Assembly (NCBI GenBank): GCA_023374045.1
Contig: CM041776.1
Coordinates: forward strand, 315,816,722-315,880,721
Direction of reading: 5' to 3'
DNA from: Limonium bicolor
Lineage: Eukaryota; Streptophyta; Magnoliopsida; Caryophyllales; Plumbaginaceae
DNA length: 64,000 bases
A model generated the notes under the pieces. It did not search any database, was not told where the DNA came from, and worked only from the letters and a program-made list of their open reading frames with translations. Below, piece after piece: positions 1-10,720 of the stretch; the first letter of the stretch is position 1, and every line of letters begins with the position of its first letter. A program made the translations under genes and the position numbers.

Positions 1-56
1 ATTAAAGTGTTTATATTTCTATTGAATATAAAATTAAGATTATGTTAAATTTATAT

Positions 57-337
57 TTATTTAACTATTTAGAATGTTTATTTAATGAATGAACATGAAT
101 GATCATTTTGATAGTTGGAAGCCAAAATTATTACATTATGTTAATATTGAATAAAACAAGTATTGTGCTTAGTGTGTAACACAACTCGGTAAACCATGGA
201 TCATCATTTGAGATTTAGAAATATGGATGATCATTTTGTTTAACTATTTATGTTTATCAAATGAATGGACATGGATATTGATCTTATTGAGATTTGAAAG
301 CAAAAATTCTTACATTATGCGAAGATAAAACAAGTAT
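57..337. repeat. Diverged direct duplication of about 100 bp
   Basis: Two AT-rich segments, about 57-165 and 236-337, share an ordered series of blocks: a 'ttaactattta' block, an 'aatgaa/tg.acatg' block, 'attacattatg' or 'cttacattatg', and 'ataaaacaagtat'. The copies differ by many substitutions and small indels, so this is an old duplication or two copies of an unidentified repeat. No coding potential is seen. Confidence 0.5.
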
Positions 338-569
338 AACTTCTTTTTTTTAAAAAAAATGGTGATTCTCTTATATTCAAAACCAAACTACCACAAAGGA
401 AATGAAAGAGAATTATATTCCATTTCCAAGTTTAAACCAAACAAACTTTTAATCGAATGAATCTTTTTCCTTTCCACCCTATTTTCTTTTGTGATTCTAT
501 CTCTTTCTGTTGCGCGAAGTGAACTCACTCTAAAGTAAAACTCAATACAAGAGTGGGGATTATTAATTG

Positions 570-992
570 CAAGGGCGGAGTCAAGTGGGGTCTTGTGAGG
601 TCCCGAGACACTATGTTTTTTTGAAAAACTCAAAGATTTCTATATGTAGAGTAATTAAAGTTTACATATATACAATATAAATGACCCCTATATCACAAAA
701 ATTGTAATGATATAAGCAATGTTTGAGTTGTGTTTAGGGGTGGAGACAAGGGTGTGCAAGAGGGAGCAACACACTCATCAACTTTGCTAAATTTAAATTA
801 AAAAAAAAAATTTTTAGAAATTTTAATAAAAGATCCCCTAATTTTTTATAATTTTGTCCATGCCCCCACAACTTCAATTTTTGGTTCCGTCTCTGGTTAT
901 GTTGAATTCGAATTTTACTTATGACATACCATTGAATCCAAATAGTTTTTTTAACGGGTGACCCTACATAATTAATATTCTAGTTCTGCCCC
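570..992. mobile_element. hAT-like MITE (outer element)
   Basis: The left end reads CAAGGGCGGAGT and the right end TTCTGCCCC, giving imperfect inverted ends of the CAGNGGCGGA type seen in three other elements in this window. Flanking 8-mers ATTAATTG (562-569) and TTTAATTG (993-1000) match at 7 of 8 positions, which fits the 8-bp target duplication of hAT transposons. There is no transposase ORF, so it is non-autonomous. A second element is nested inside. The right terminus seems to have lost a base or two, so its exact edge is uncertain. Confidence 0.5.
735..895. mobile_element. hAT-like MITE nested in the 570-992 element
   Basis: The 161-bp element starts TAGGGGTGGAGAC and ends CCGTCTCTG, imperfect inverted ends. 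Flanks GTTGTGTT (727-734) and GTTATGTT (896-903) agree at 7 of 8 positions, as expected of an aged 8-bp hAT target duplication. The interior is A/T-rich and noncoding. Confidence 0.5.
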
Positions 993-1518
993 TTTAATTG
1001 TGGCTATAAGCTAGAGTAACCATAAAACTTAAATGAACAAACTGTAAAAATATAGTATTAATACTATCCATCAAAGACTTGCACACACTTAATCTGTGTG
1101 TGCTCAACAAAATACATAAGATCCAAACCAATACCAAATATCAATCGATCAAGATAGAAATGACGAAAATGCACCAAGACTTAGCAATGACTAATTTCAA
1201 TGTATTCAATCTGATCATGGTTTGTATATTAATTAAAATCATGTCAAGCTAGCCTGGGAAAAGACTGAAAAAAGATCAAAGCACATTTTGTCATGTGTCT
1301 TTTTTTTTATAACAACATTTTTCTCATTCCCCGTATTAAAAAATTATGCCCAATTTGCTATATGCATCTTTGTTAACTATAGTATGTTCCGCAACTTGAT
1401 TGTATATATAGAGAGAGTTAGTTGATTGGGTGAACACATATATCAGTCGTATTTGTAGAGAAGTCGGTTCGTCGTCAATATTGTGCTTGTGTGGAAAAAC
1501 TTAAAATAACACAAAAAT
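993..1518. other. Intergenic, no gene seen
   Basis: AT-rich sequence with no ORF of note. The A-run at 1513-1517 reads as TTTTT on the minus strand just past the tRNA-like gene and would serve as its RNA polymerase III terminator. Confidence 0.6.
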
Positions 1519-1590
1519 CGCCCACCGTGGGGCTCGAACCCACGACCACAAGTTAAGAGCCTTGCGCTCTACCAACTGAGCTAGACGGGC
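1519..1590 (-). tRNA. tRNA-Lys (anticodon CTT), one base short in the anticodon stem
   Basis: Read on the minus strand this is a cloverleaf: acceptor GCCCGTC pairing with GGTGGGC, D arm GCTC...GAGC, anticodon loop CTCTTAA (anticodon CTT), T arm GTGGG-TTCGAGC-CCCAC. It is 72 nt; plant tRNA-Lys(CTT) as I recall it is 73 nt. The missing base is in the 3' side of the anticodon stem: CAAGG faces CTTG instead of CCTTG, around position 1552. The A box, B box and a downstream T5 terminator at 1513-1517 are present, and CAA directly precedes the 5' end. It is either a slightly broken tRNA gene, a genuine variant with a distorted stem, or a one-base sequencing loss. Confidence 0.85.
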
Positions 1591-1729
1591 TTGATGTTAT
1601 AAATTTATTACAAGTGTGTAATACATACCAAGAACACTGAAAACTCAATATAAAACCTGCAGGCATACCGGTGATACAATGCGCAGCACAAACGTCGTCA
1701 TACATAGTACGAACTGAGAGAAGGAAAGT

Positions 1730-4170
1730 ATGCCTGCGGCTCTCGTTTGTTCCAACCTCGTGGTAGCTTTCCGGAGGAATCGTCTCCCTGTTTATCCGAG
1801 CAACTTTTCTGCAACACCGAGGGTATCGACATTCCTCCGGCTCAACTCTGTTCGAGCTACGGCTTCAACCACCGCTGTCAACAGCACAACGGTACGGTTT
1901 TTTTCCTCTATTTGGACGGGCAATGTCTTTTTCGTTTTTCTTCTTTTCAATCAGTTGTTATCACACTTCCTGTTATGGCTATATTTCTAACGCTTTCTTT
2001 CTTCTGGGCAATTTATTATCCTGATTGCAATGGGAATCGGAAGGGGGGAAAATCACCATGTACTCTGATAGTAGTGTCTGTTACTATCTATTGCTGTATC
2101 ACTAGAAATGGATTCCCAGAACACTTATTTTCACTTGTCGGCGTCAGTGTGATTGGAACTTAATTTTCCTGTCCTCCTTCTCTGGGAGATTGTTATGGTG
2201 GGAGTAGTTGCGGTAGCAATTTTCACGTCTCCGAGTCCAGTACTAGTTTTCTAAACTACTCCATTGTATCGCTGATAATTTCGCTTTGGTCATCAAATCC
2301 AAAACCTCACTTCTAAATTATAAACCGCATAAATACTGTTGGTTATTGATCTCTCTTCGGGTAGATTGATCAACATTATTGATATTTTCAGGAAAGAATC
2401 TCAGCTGATAAAGATGTCGATTCTAGAGCAATATCTTAGCTTGCCCAATCTGCTATGACCAAGTCATATGGAGTGGCAATTCGTTATTATCCGTGTATGT
2501 GATAATCAGAGATATTTGCTATTGCCGTTCCATCTTCTTTTTATTCTTTCACTTGATTCCTGGACCCAAGATTGTTACTATGTTTTTGGCATACAGACTA
2601 GTTTAGGATAACATGGCTGACTTAAGTTTCTGTACAGAGAATCAGCTCGAGGCACGAATGTACAGTGTAGTACTTGCCGGAAGACGTATTATGCTAATGA
2701 GAATTATTTTGACCTCACTGCTTCAAGTGGTGCTAAGGAGTATTTTGAATCTAAACCACTAGCTACCGAGTTCTTCAGGTGGTGAAAACTGACTAGTTTT
2801 TTTATAGTACTAGAAAACATGATGTCTGTCACTAGCTTGGTGGTCATTTGAATCGAGAGATTATCTTATTTCTCCCTGTATAGCACTCAGTTCATGGGAT
2901 TTCTCTATGAGAGAGGATGGCGCCAAAACTTTGGATTTGGTGGTTACCCTGGGCAAGACAGAGAGGTACATTGGAGAAAATACTCCCCTCTTCTGTTCCT
3001 ACATGTTGTTGATATCTTAGTAGTGTTAGTAGCAGTTTAGATGGCAGTAAATAGCTGGGTAGAGTTACATCCTTACGGAAGTCTACAACCTGAATTCTAT
3101 ATTGGTCTATCATTGTGAAAATTAGTTTGAGATATTAGCACCTGGAGAAATCTCTTTCCATCTTTTCAGAGATCATTATATGTTCTGCCAATTGGCTGAT
3201 TTTGATATAGGTAAAGCAGTTAATTAATTTGTGTGTAATGACCCACAGTTTGAAACTGGCCATGGACTACCTCAAACCTGTGATAGGTGGAAACATAGTA
3301 GATGCTAGCTGGGAAGTGGACTCTTCTCAAGACTCTTTGCCAAGAGTGGATTATTCTCACTTGTTGTTGCACTGGATTACTCAGAGTCAATGCTGAAGCA
3401 GTGCTATGAGTTCATAAACCAAGAAGAAGGGTTTTCCAAAGAGTGAGAAAGAAATTTCTTCATACTCTTTAAGTTATCTACTTTATGAACAACTTTGTGG
3501 TGGTAACGTGTGTGTACACGAATGTGAGATCATAGAATGAATGCCGTTTCAAAATTTCTCTGATAGGAATTTGTTACTGGTGAGAGCTGATATTGCAAGA
3601 TTGCCTTTGTTTCTGGATCCATTGATGCCGTGCATGCTGGTGCAGCTCTCCACTGTTGGCCTTCCCCTTCAGCAGGAGTAAGCAGCTGTCGTACTCTTTT
3701 AACATTTGTTTAAACTACTGGAAGGCAATGAGAATTGAGGAGATAATTACTGATTTCTTTGCAATTTTGGGGGGTTTGTATTGTTAATATATTAAGGTAG
3801 CTGAGATAAGCCGAGTGCTAAGACCTGGAGGAGTCTTCGTCGCAACAACTACGGGGGAAAAAAAAAAAATCCCCCCTAGATGGTTCACTAGCTTTTACCA
3901 TTTTACCGAGGATTGGGCGGGATGTAAGTATTCTTATATAGGTTGATTTGTATCTGATGGCCTATGTGGTTTCTAGAAACTCATCTGACATAATCTTTGA
4001 TTTCAATTGGTGGTTGTAACTTGTTGTAGAATCTGATCCGGTTGCTGGTGAGTCGCCAATTCCTGTCAGAAGGAGAGATGGAAGATTTGTGCAGAACTTG
4101 CGGTCTGGTTGATTTCAAGTGCGTTAGAAATGGGTTGTTTGTCATGATGTCTGCTACCAAACCTGGTTAA
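1730..4170 (+). pseudogene. Plastid-type SAM-dependent methyltransferase, frameshifted
   Basis: Pieces of a UbiE-like methyltransferase lie in order in plus-strand exons and resemble, from memory, the Arabidopsis At1g78140/At2g41040 plastid family. Exon 1 (1730-1891, GT donor at 1892) encodes a Ser/Arg/Thr-rich transit-like N terminus. Exon 2 (from 2392) has ILACPICYDQ; exon 3 (about 2639-2778) has a second CxxC, QCSTCRKTY. Exon 4 (about 2888-2966) has FLYERGWRQNFG. Exon 5 (about 3246-3440) has the SAM-site stretch SGLFSRLFAKSG and ALDYSE. Exon 6 (about 3567-3680) has DAVHAGAALHCWPSP. Exon 7 (about 3797-3923) has EISRVLRPGGVFVATT, and exon 8 ends at the TAA at 4168-4170. Single-base losses break the frame near 2432, 3311 and 3608, and the exon 7 stretch after ATT is unlike the family and carries a 12-A run. 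It is called a pseudogene, but indel errors in a real gene would look the same. Confidence 0.72.
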
Positions 4171-4376
4171 AGTGGTCTTGTAGAATGTCTCGTATTATAG
4201 GCATTATTGTCTCCGTATATAATCATTGTTGTGTATGTAATGGAGTAATTAATTGTTGTAATAACTGTGAAATGGAATCTTATTATAGGGTGGGCCATAT
4301 ATTAAAACAATTGGGCTGGCAGAGTATAAGCCCAGCATGGCCGCGTTGTTGTATAACCCTCCAGTTATAAAATTTT

Positions 4377-4725
4377 GGGAAAATTCACGAGATAGCCCTG
4401 TTTTCTTTCGTAATTCACAATATACCTCTGTGATTTTAGTAATTTAACTTTAAACATGTTTAAATGTTATCCAAAATTGATGAAACTTTACATGGACGAT
4501 GCTAAAGTGTTATATTTTGGTCCAATATCAAATTTGAAGTTTTTTAAACTCACATGTGACCTTAAAAAACTTCAAATTTGATATTGGACCAAAACATAAC
4601 ACTTTAGCATCGTCCATGTAAAGTTTTCAATTTTGGACAACATTTAAGCATGTTTAAAGTTAAATTACGAAAATCACAGGAATATATTATAAATTACGAA
4701 AAAACAGGATATCTCGTAAATTTCC
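4377..4725. mobile_element. Mutator-like foldback MITE, 349 bp
   Basis: The two halves are inverted copies over almost the full length. The start GGGAAAATTCACGAGATA and the reverse complement of the end GGAAATTTACGAGATA are the termini, and the long arms meet near 4550. It is flanked by a perfect 10-bp direct repeat ATAAAATTTT (4367-4376 and 4726-4735), the size expected of Mutator-like insertion. No ORF. A transcript would fold into a long hairpin. Internal arm sequence is shared with the element at 53860-54401. Confidence 0.85.
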
Positions 4726-5781
4726 ATAAAATTTTCAATTCTTTCCTATTTCCGGCTATTTTAAACTTTAGGTACATCTCAACTCTCAAGTAGCAACAAA
4801 GGGTAGTACGTGTGGATTTTGGTCACATTAGACTTCTTTTTTTCGTTGAAGACAAAGAATTCTTTCTCCCTACGTGTAGAATATGTAGATTGTTTGATGC
4901 AAGGCTTCGCGTGTAACACCCCCAAACACTGGTCTAGGAGTTAGAGGTATTACACGCCGCGTACTATTACTTAATAACGTAAAACTCTAATATTCAAACG
5001 CAAATAAGCAAATAAGGCCCAAAACAGAATACTTAAATAAAGTATAATCAAGATGATGTCGCAACATCCCAAAGTATTACAACAGAACCCACCAAACTAA
5101 TATCAGAAGCGGAAGCTAACAAAGAGGCCCAAAGGCTCAAATTCAAATACAAGTCTCAACGAAACAATTAACAAAATGAACTAAACTCCAGAGCTGCAAA
5201 GTGACCCTCGCTGATCAATCTGCAATGTTAGATAAAGTAGGGGAATGAGCACACAACTATGCCCAGTAGATGACAAACTTCATCAACCAGCATGCTCAAA
5301 ACATTTATAGAATGTTGACAAATCAGAAGGAATCAAAGGAACCAAAAGCATGTCAGAAAGCAGAACAGAAGTCCATACGTTAGAGGACTAAACAGAGTCA
5401 GAAGCAGACAGAAGCAGAAAACAGAGTGGGACACTAGCGATCACAGCATACAGACAGAACGAGCAACCAGCTCGTGAACAGACGAGGAAACCTCACTCGT
5501 AAACAGAACAGGTGTAAACACCCGTGAACAGAACGGGGAACGTCACCCGTGAACAGAAGGATCCTACATAGCGCGCTACGAGACAGCGTAACCAGCCATC
5601 CAAAGGCTCAGACACAGAGATAACTAGGTCCCAAAACAGAAGCTCAAATACAGATAAGCATATGTGCACCAAAGGCACCAGAAAGCACATAGATGGCTTG
5701 GAAATCAGAAGGGGAATCCAACCCCGCAAACGGAAGTCAAAACATAGCTCAGACGAGCAAGTTATGGTCAAAACAGTACCA

Positions 5782-6164
5782 TGTCCGAACTTGTGTCCCG
5801 ACATCAATGTTCGGACACAAGTCGAGACTCAGAAGTCGAAAACAGACAGATGTCCGAACATGTGTCCGAACTACGAAGTTCGGACACAGGTCGAACTTCA
5901 AAACAGTAGAAGAGACAGAGGTGTCCGAACATCAAAGGTCGGACAGATGTTCGGACGTTCTTCGGAAATTAGACACGCGCAGAGTCCGAACTTGTGTCCG
6001 GACATCCATGTTCGGACACAGGTCGAGACAAAATCAGAGAATACAGAAGGCTGTGTCCGAACTTCAAAGCTCGGACGGAAGTTCGGACACAGCGAAAACT
6101 TCAGAAAATTAAAGCGCAGAAGGGCATGTCCGAACTTCAACGGTCGGACAGAAGTTCGGACACG
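5782..6164. repeat. Array of six GTCCGAAC/GTTCGGAC hairpin units, left LTR
   Basis: Six units each carry GTCCGAAC, a spacer of about 15-20 nt, and the inverted GTTCGGAC: about 5782-5818, 5851-5888, 5922-5957, 5984-6018, 6052-6090 and 6126-6164, spaced roughly 60-75 bp. Several units carry a third internal half-site (GTCCGA, GGTCGGAC or GCTCGGAC). Each could fold as DNA or RNA hairpin on either strand. The function is not known to me. Confidence 0.85.
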
Positions 6165-6808
6165 CCGAAAAACACAGAGAACAGATGCGATTTTACACAA
6201 TCAGAGGCATTAAAACAATGTCAAAACATCATACATTTTAGAAAACAACCTTGGGGGTTTGTAATTATTCAACAACGCAAACGACTGATTCACAAACACA
6301 ACGCAGAAGCAGATCACACACTAGAAACCAGAATTCGAAACGCCCCAAGGCTGAACACACTAATCGAATCCATCAGCCACCTACCTCAATATTGACAGAC
6401 GAATCTTGAATCAGAACAGCAGCGCCAACCACGCAGAATCCCGAAATGCAGACCAAGGATGCCAACCAAAACACTGAATTCTGAACACAACGCAGGACAC
6501 TCTCATCAGACCTGACCACAACACCAAAACTGAAACGGAACGGAATTGAACCCCTCACCTGAATACGATATAAGAGACCAGCAGCAATCCACAGCGGAGG
6601 AGAGATCGACGTAGACGTCGGAGGATTACTGGTTCACAATCAGATTGTAGAGAAGGGAATTAGGGATTGAGGAGTTCTCCAACTGAAGAACGCTACCAAA
6701 ACGATATACAAACCTGATTGCGAAGAGAACAGCGAGGCAAAGAGAATTCACAGCAGTAGTCAAGTCTCCAATCAGCAGCACTTGACAGATTGATGAAGAG
6801 CAACGTGA

Positions 6809-6834
6809 AGAGAGAGAGAGAGAGAAGAGAGAGA
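6809..6834. repeat. GA-rich microsatellite in left LTR
   Basis: An (AG)n run in the left LTR. Its counterpart in the right LTR is at about 13624-13642 and differs in length, as expected of microsatellites. Confidence 0.8.
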
Positions 6835-7082
6835 AGGAGGCACCACGTCTCTAAGAAACTGATCGGGAAAAAGGGGTTTGAACAGAACGTGATTAACATC
6901 ACGATAAGAGAAGCCTTAATATCCCTTATTGATAAAACAAACCCTTACCAGAAAATAAATAACGAAAGACCTCCACGCCCCTGACTTTAATCCAAAAGAC
7001 TTCCATGTCCTGAATTAAGATTAAACCAACCTAAGAGTAAGTTGTGACGAAATAAAATATAACCAAATCTTGGGTTATAACA

Positions 7083-7095
7083 TCACCTCCCCCTT
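7083..7095 (-). other. Polypurine tract of the gypsy element
   Basis: On the minus strand AAGGGGGAGGTGA abuts the TGTTATAACC start of the 3' LTR. This is the expected position and composition of the primer for plus-strand DNA synthesis. Confidence 0.85.
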
Positions 7096-8330
7096 AAAAG
7101 AATTTCGTCCTCGAAATTAAAACATACCTACTGCTCGAAAAGAGGGCGGGGAACTTAGAACGCACTTCGCTTTCGACCTCCCAGGTCGCCTCTTCCTCCG
7201 ACTGACCCGACCACTGCACCTTCACCAAGGGCATGGTCTTACTCCTGAGCTTGCGGACATCCCGCGCTAAAATCCTCAAAGGAACTGCCTCAAACGTGAA
7301 GTCCTCCCTCAACTGAAGCGGACTGAAGTCGATCACATGAGACGGGTCCGGAATATACTTCCTCAGCATAGACACATGGAACACACAGTGAACACCAGCC
7401 ATGACGGTGGCAAAGCTAGACGGTAGGCAACCGGTCCGATCCTCTCAGGATCTCAAAAGGACCCACAAAGCGAGGGCTAAGCTTGCCTCTCTTCCCAAAC
7501 CGGACAACTCCTCGAACTGGAGAAACCTTCAGATACACATGGTCGCCCACCTCAAACTCTAGAGGTCGCCTCCTCTGATCGGCGTAGCTCTTTTGACGAC
7601 TCTGAGCCACAAGCAACGCTCTCTGATAGACTGAATCTTGCCCACAGCATCCTGAACCAAGTCTGGACCAATCACGGCTCTCTCCTTCAGGTCGTCCCAA
7701 CAGATGGGTGACCTGCATCTCCTACCATACAAGGCTTCAAACGGAGCCATCCCGATGCTAGTCTAGAAGGTGTTATTATAGCGAACTCAATTAATGCAAC
7801 GTGCTGATCCCAGCTGCCCCCGAAGTCCAACACACATGCTCTGAGCATGTCCTCAAGGACCTGATTCGTCCTCTCTGTCTGACCATCTGACTGAGGATGG
7901 TAAGCTGAACTGAAAGACAACTTCGTCCCCAAAGCCTGATGCAAGCTCTGCCAAAATCTGGACACGAACCTCGGATCTCTGTCAGACACATCGAAGCTGG
8001 AACTCCGTGCAGACGCACTATCTCATCCACATATAACTGAGCCAAGCGGTGCAAACTGAAGGTCTTCCTGACAGGCAAGAAGTGAGCGCTCTTCGTGAGC
8101 CGGTCCACGATAACCCAAACCGCATCAAAACCCTCGGAGTCTTAGGCAGTCCCATAACGAAGTCCATACCGACGCTCTCCCACTTCCACTCCGGAACGGG
8201 AAGAGGCTGAAGCAAACCAGCTGGTCTCTGATGCTCTGCCTTGACCTGCTGACAGGTCCTACATCTGGATACAAAGTCGGAGATGTCCCTCTTCATATTA
8301 CTCCCCAGAATGTCTCACGTAGGTCCCGGT
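7094..8330 (-). pseudogene. Gypsy integrase with chromodomain-like C terminus, frameshifted
   Basis: Minus-strand pieces, in order: [14 protein letters not shown] (end of the HHCC zinc finger, about 8260-8215); [10 protein letters not shown] with the first core Asp; [13 protein letters not shown] (about 8108-8070); SDRDPRF with the second Asp (about 7989); FSSAYHPQSDGQTERTNQ, the stretch before the catalytic Glu (about 7915-7860); FEALYGRRCRSPICWDD; GDHVYLKVSPVRGVVRFG; VFHVSMLRKYIPDPSHV; and VKVQWSGQSEEEATWE near 7225-7180. The parts lie in at least five overlapping frames, so several indels break the chain. The tail fits the chromodomain-like module of plant chromoviruses, thought to steer integration toward particular chromatin. 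Confidence 0.85.
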
Positions 8331-8574
8331 ACATCTTCACACCCCCTGGGTGTACCGAGTACGGAGCTCCATGAGCCTCCTGCATAATCTCCCGCCTCAA
8401 GGCGTCGTCTGCCGGCACACAACACGGTCTCTGAATCTCAGACAACCATCCTCTGAAACTCTGAACTCGGACTCCTGACCAGCAGACAAACTCTCTCTGA
8501 TCTTACACAACCTGACGTCGAGCTCCTGACTGGCCTTGATCCGGTCGATCAAGGTAGGCTGAACTGCAACGCTG

Positions 8575-9866
8575 CTAACATCCCGGACCTCTCTGGACGG
8601 ACGACCCAGATACCCATACGCTGCAACTCAAGAGCAGACCTCTGCACACCAGACAAAGCACAACGGTCCCAGATGGACCCCTCCTACTGAGCGCATCAGC
8701 AACCACATTCGCCCTACCAGGATGGTAGAGGATCTCCAGATCGTAATCGTGCAGCAACTCCAGCCACCTCCTCTGCCTCAAGTTCAACTCCTTCTGAGTG
8801 AACAGATACTTGAGGCTCTTGTGGTCCGTATAACCTTGCACGCCGCTCCATAGAGGTAATGCCTCCAAATCTTCAACAAACAAACACCACAGCAGCTAAC
8901 TCCAGGTTGTGGGTCGGATAGTTCTTCTCATATGGCTTCAACTGACGAGAGCCATATGCTACTACCTTCCCATGCTGCATCAGCACACACCCAAGTCCCT
9001 TATGGGACGCATCACAGAAAACCTCCAGACCCTCATTACCCTCTGGAAGGGTCAGAATCGGCGCAGACGTCAACCTCTTCTTCCAGCTCCTGAAAACACC
9101 GCTCACATGCCTCACTCCACTCAACTAACTTCACATCCTTCTGCAGCAGACGAGTCAAAGGGATCACGAGCTTGGAGAAGCCCTCCACAAACTTACGATA
9201 GTAGCCCGCTAGTCCAAGGAAGCTACGTATCTCTCCAACATTAGTAGGCCTGGCCCACTCAGTAATAGCCCTAATCTTCTCCGGATCCACAGAGATACCA
9301 TCCTTAGAGACCACATGTCCCAAGAATACCACCTGATCCTGCCAGAACTCACACTTCTTCAGCTTCGCGTACAGCTCCTTCTCCCTCAGAGTCTGGAGAA
9401 CGGTCCTCAAATGCTCCTCGTGCTCCTCGGCACTCTTGGAATACACCAAGATGTCATCTATAAATACCACGACGAACTGATCCAGAAAGGGTTTGAACAC
9501 CCGGTTCATCATATCCATAAACACAGAAGGCGCATTCGTCAGACCGAATGGCATCACTAGGAACTCGTAATGTCCATAACGAGTCCTGAAGGCGGACTTA
9601 GGCACATCGTCTGCCTTAATCCTCAGCTGATGATAACCGGACCTCAGATCGATCTTCGAAAACACCTTAGCTCCTGCTAACTGGTCGAACAAGTCATCAA
9701 TGCGCGGGAGAGGATACCTATTCTTAATGGTAACCTTGTTGAGCTCCCTGTAGTCAATGCACAAACGCATGCTACCGTCCTTCTTCTTAACAACAACACC
9801 GGCTCCCCAAGGCGACACACTAGGGCGGATGAAGCCCTTATCCAGCTCCTGTAACTGGACCTTCAA
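8575..9866 (-). pseudogene. Gypsy reverse transcriptase and RNase H, frameshifted
   Basis: RT makes DNA from the element RNA and RNase H removes the template. One minus ORF (9866-9036) holds most of [34 protein letters not shown], the fingers/palm stretch [21 protein letters not shown], and the catalytic FIDDILVYS (about 9465-9439), a normal Ty3 variant of YxDD. RNase H follows in other frames: [14 protein letters not shown] (about 9034), [11 protein letters not shown] and VVADALSRR (about 8700). The RT core is intact in one frame; breaks occur at the RT/RNase H join (about 9060) and near 8875. Confidence 0.9.
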
Positions 9867-10007
9867 CTCCTTAACTCAGCAGTGCCATGCGGTATGGGGC
9901 CTTAGAGATCGGCTGAGTCTCAGGTGCGAGCTCGATCGAGAACTCCACCTCTCTGACAGGGGGAAGCCCAGGTACATCATCCTGGAACACATCTGGGAAG
10001 TCTCTGA

Positions 10008-10720
10008 CTACTGGAATGTCCTCAAACTTCGCATCCTTGCGAACCTCAGGGATGTAGCACAGAGATATCCCTGGCATCCTTTCCTCAGGAAACGAAACGC
10101 CTGCATGGCTGATATCACTGGCGGCGAGCACGGGAGTCCATTCCCTGCTACAACTAGGCGGGGCTGACCCGGCTCCTCAAAGGTGACTCTCGAAGCAGCA
10201 CAATCAATGTGGGCATGGTGCGCAGCAAGCCAATCCATGCCCAGAATCACATCAAAAGAAGTCATCTCCATAGGGATGAGGTTAGCGAACAGAGTCCTAT
10301 CTCTGACTAACACAGGACTATCTCTACAAACAGAGTTCAGAAGCATAGAAGAGTCCCTAACTAATGGACTATGCACACACAACTCCACACCCAGAGGCAC
10401 AACAGGCAAACCGAGCTCACCCACTAACTCAGCAGAAATAAAAGAGTGGGTGGCTCCAGAGTCAAACAAGCAGAAAAAAGAACGAGAAGACAGCTGGAGA
10501 ATACCTGTGACAACTCTGTCAGTCGATCGGTCTCTCTCTCCCAGCCATCGCGTACACTCTGGCCTGGCCCTGGGGCTTCTTCTGCTCAGCCCGGTCTCGA
10601 TCTCTGGACCCTGAAGCAGACTCACCAGCTCTACCTCCAGAGCTACCTCTGCTCCTCTCGGCCTGAGGGCAGTCAGCTATCCTATGTCCTATGGACCCAC
10701 ACTTGAAGCAGGCTCCAGAC
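10008..10720 (-). pseudogene. Gypsy zinc knuckle and aspartic protease, frameshifted
   Basis: A CX2CX4HX4C zinc knuckle, CFKCGSIGHRIADC, is readable on the minus strand at about 10712-10671 and marks the nucleocapsid part of Gag. The protease follows with the catalytic triad FDSGATHSFIS (about 10470-10440) and the downstream VILGMDWLAAHHAHIDC flap-side motif (about 10250-10200). The zinc knuckle is in a different frame from both the main gag ORF and the protease ORF (10625-10008), so at least two indels separate them. Confidence 0.85.

Larger units (their letters stand above)
4912..7082 (-). repeat. Left LTR (3' LTR) of the gypsy element
   Basis: Starts TGTAACACCCCC and ends GGGTTATAACA. It aligns with 11726-13896 throughout. 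Over the first roughly 780 bases I count about ten substitutions and about a dozen indels between the two LTRs, an unusually high indel share. It contains six hairpin units (see 5782-6164) and a GA-rich tract near 6809-6834. Overlapping short ORFs in the hairpin region come from the repeat and are not genes. Confidence 0.92.

Noticed and set aside
5782..6164. Regularly spaced palindromes resembling a CRISPR array
   Set aside because: The units are imperfect, lie inside an LTR with a second copy at the other LTR, and the surroundings are plant TE sequence with no cas genes.
5662..6395. Several overlapping ORFs of 100-183 codons in both LTRs
   Set aside because: They arise on both strands from the stop-poor GTCCGAAC repeat, have CPN/RTS-rich repetitive products, and match no family.
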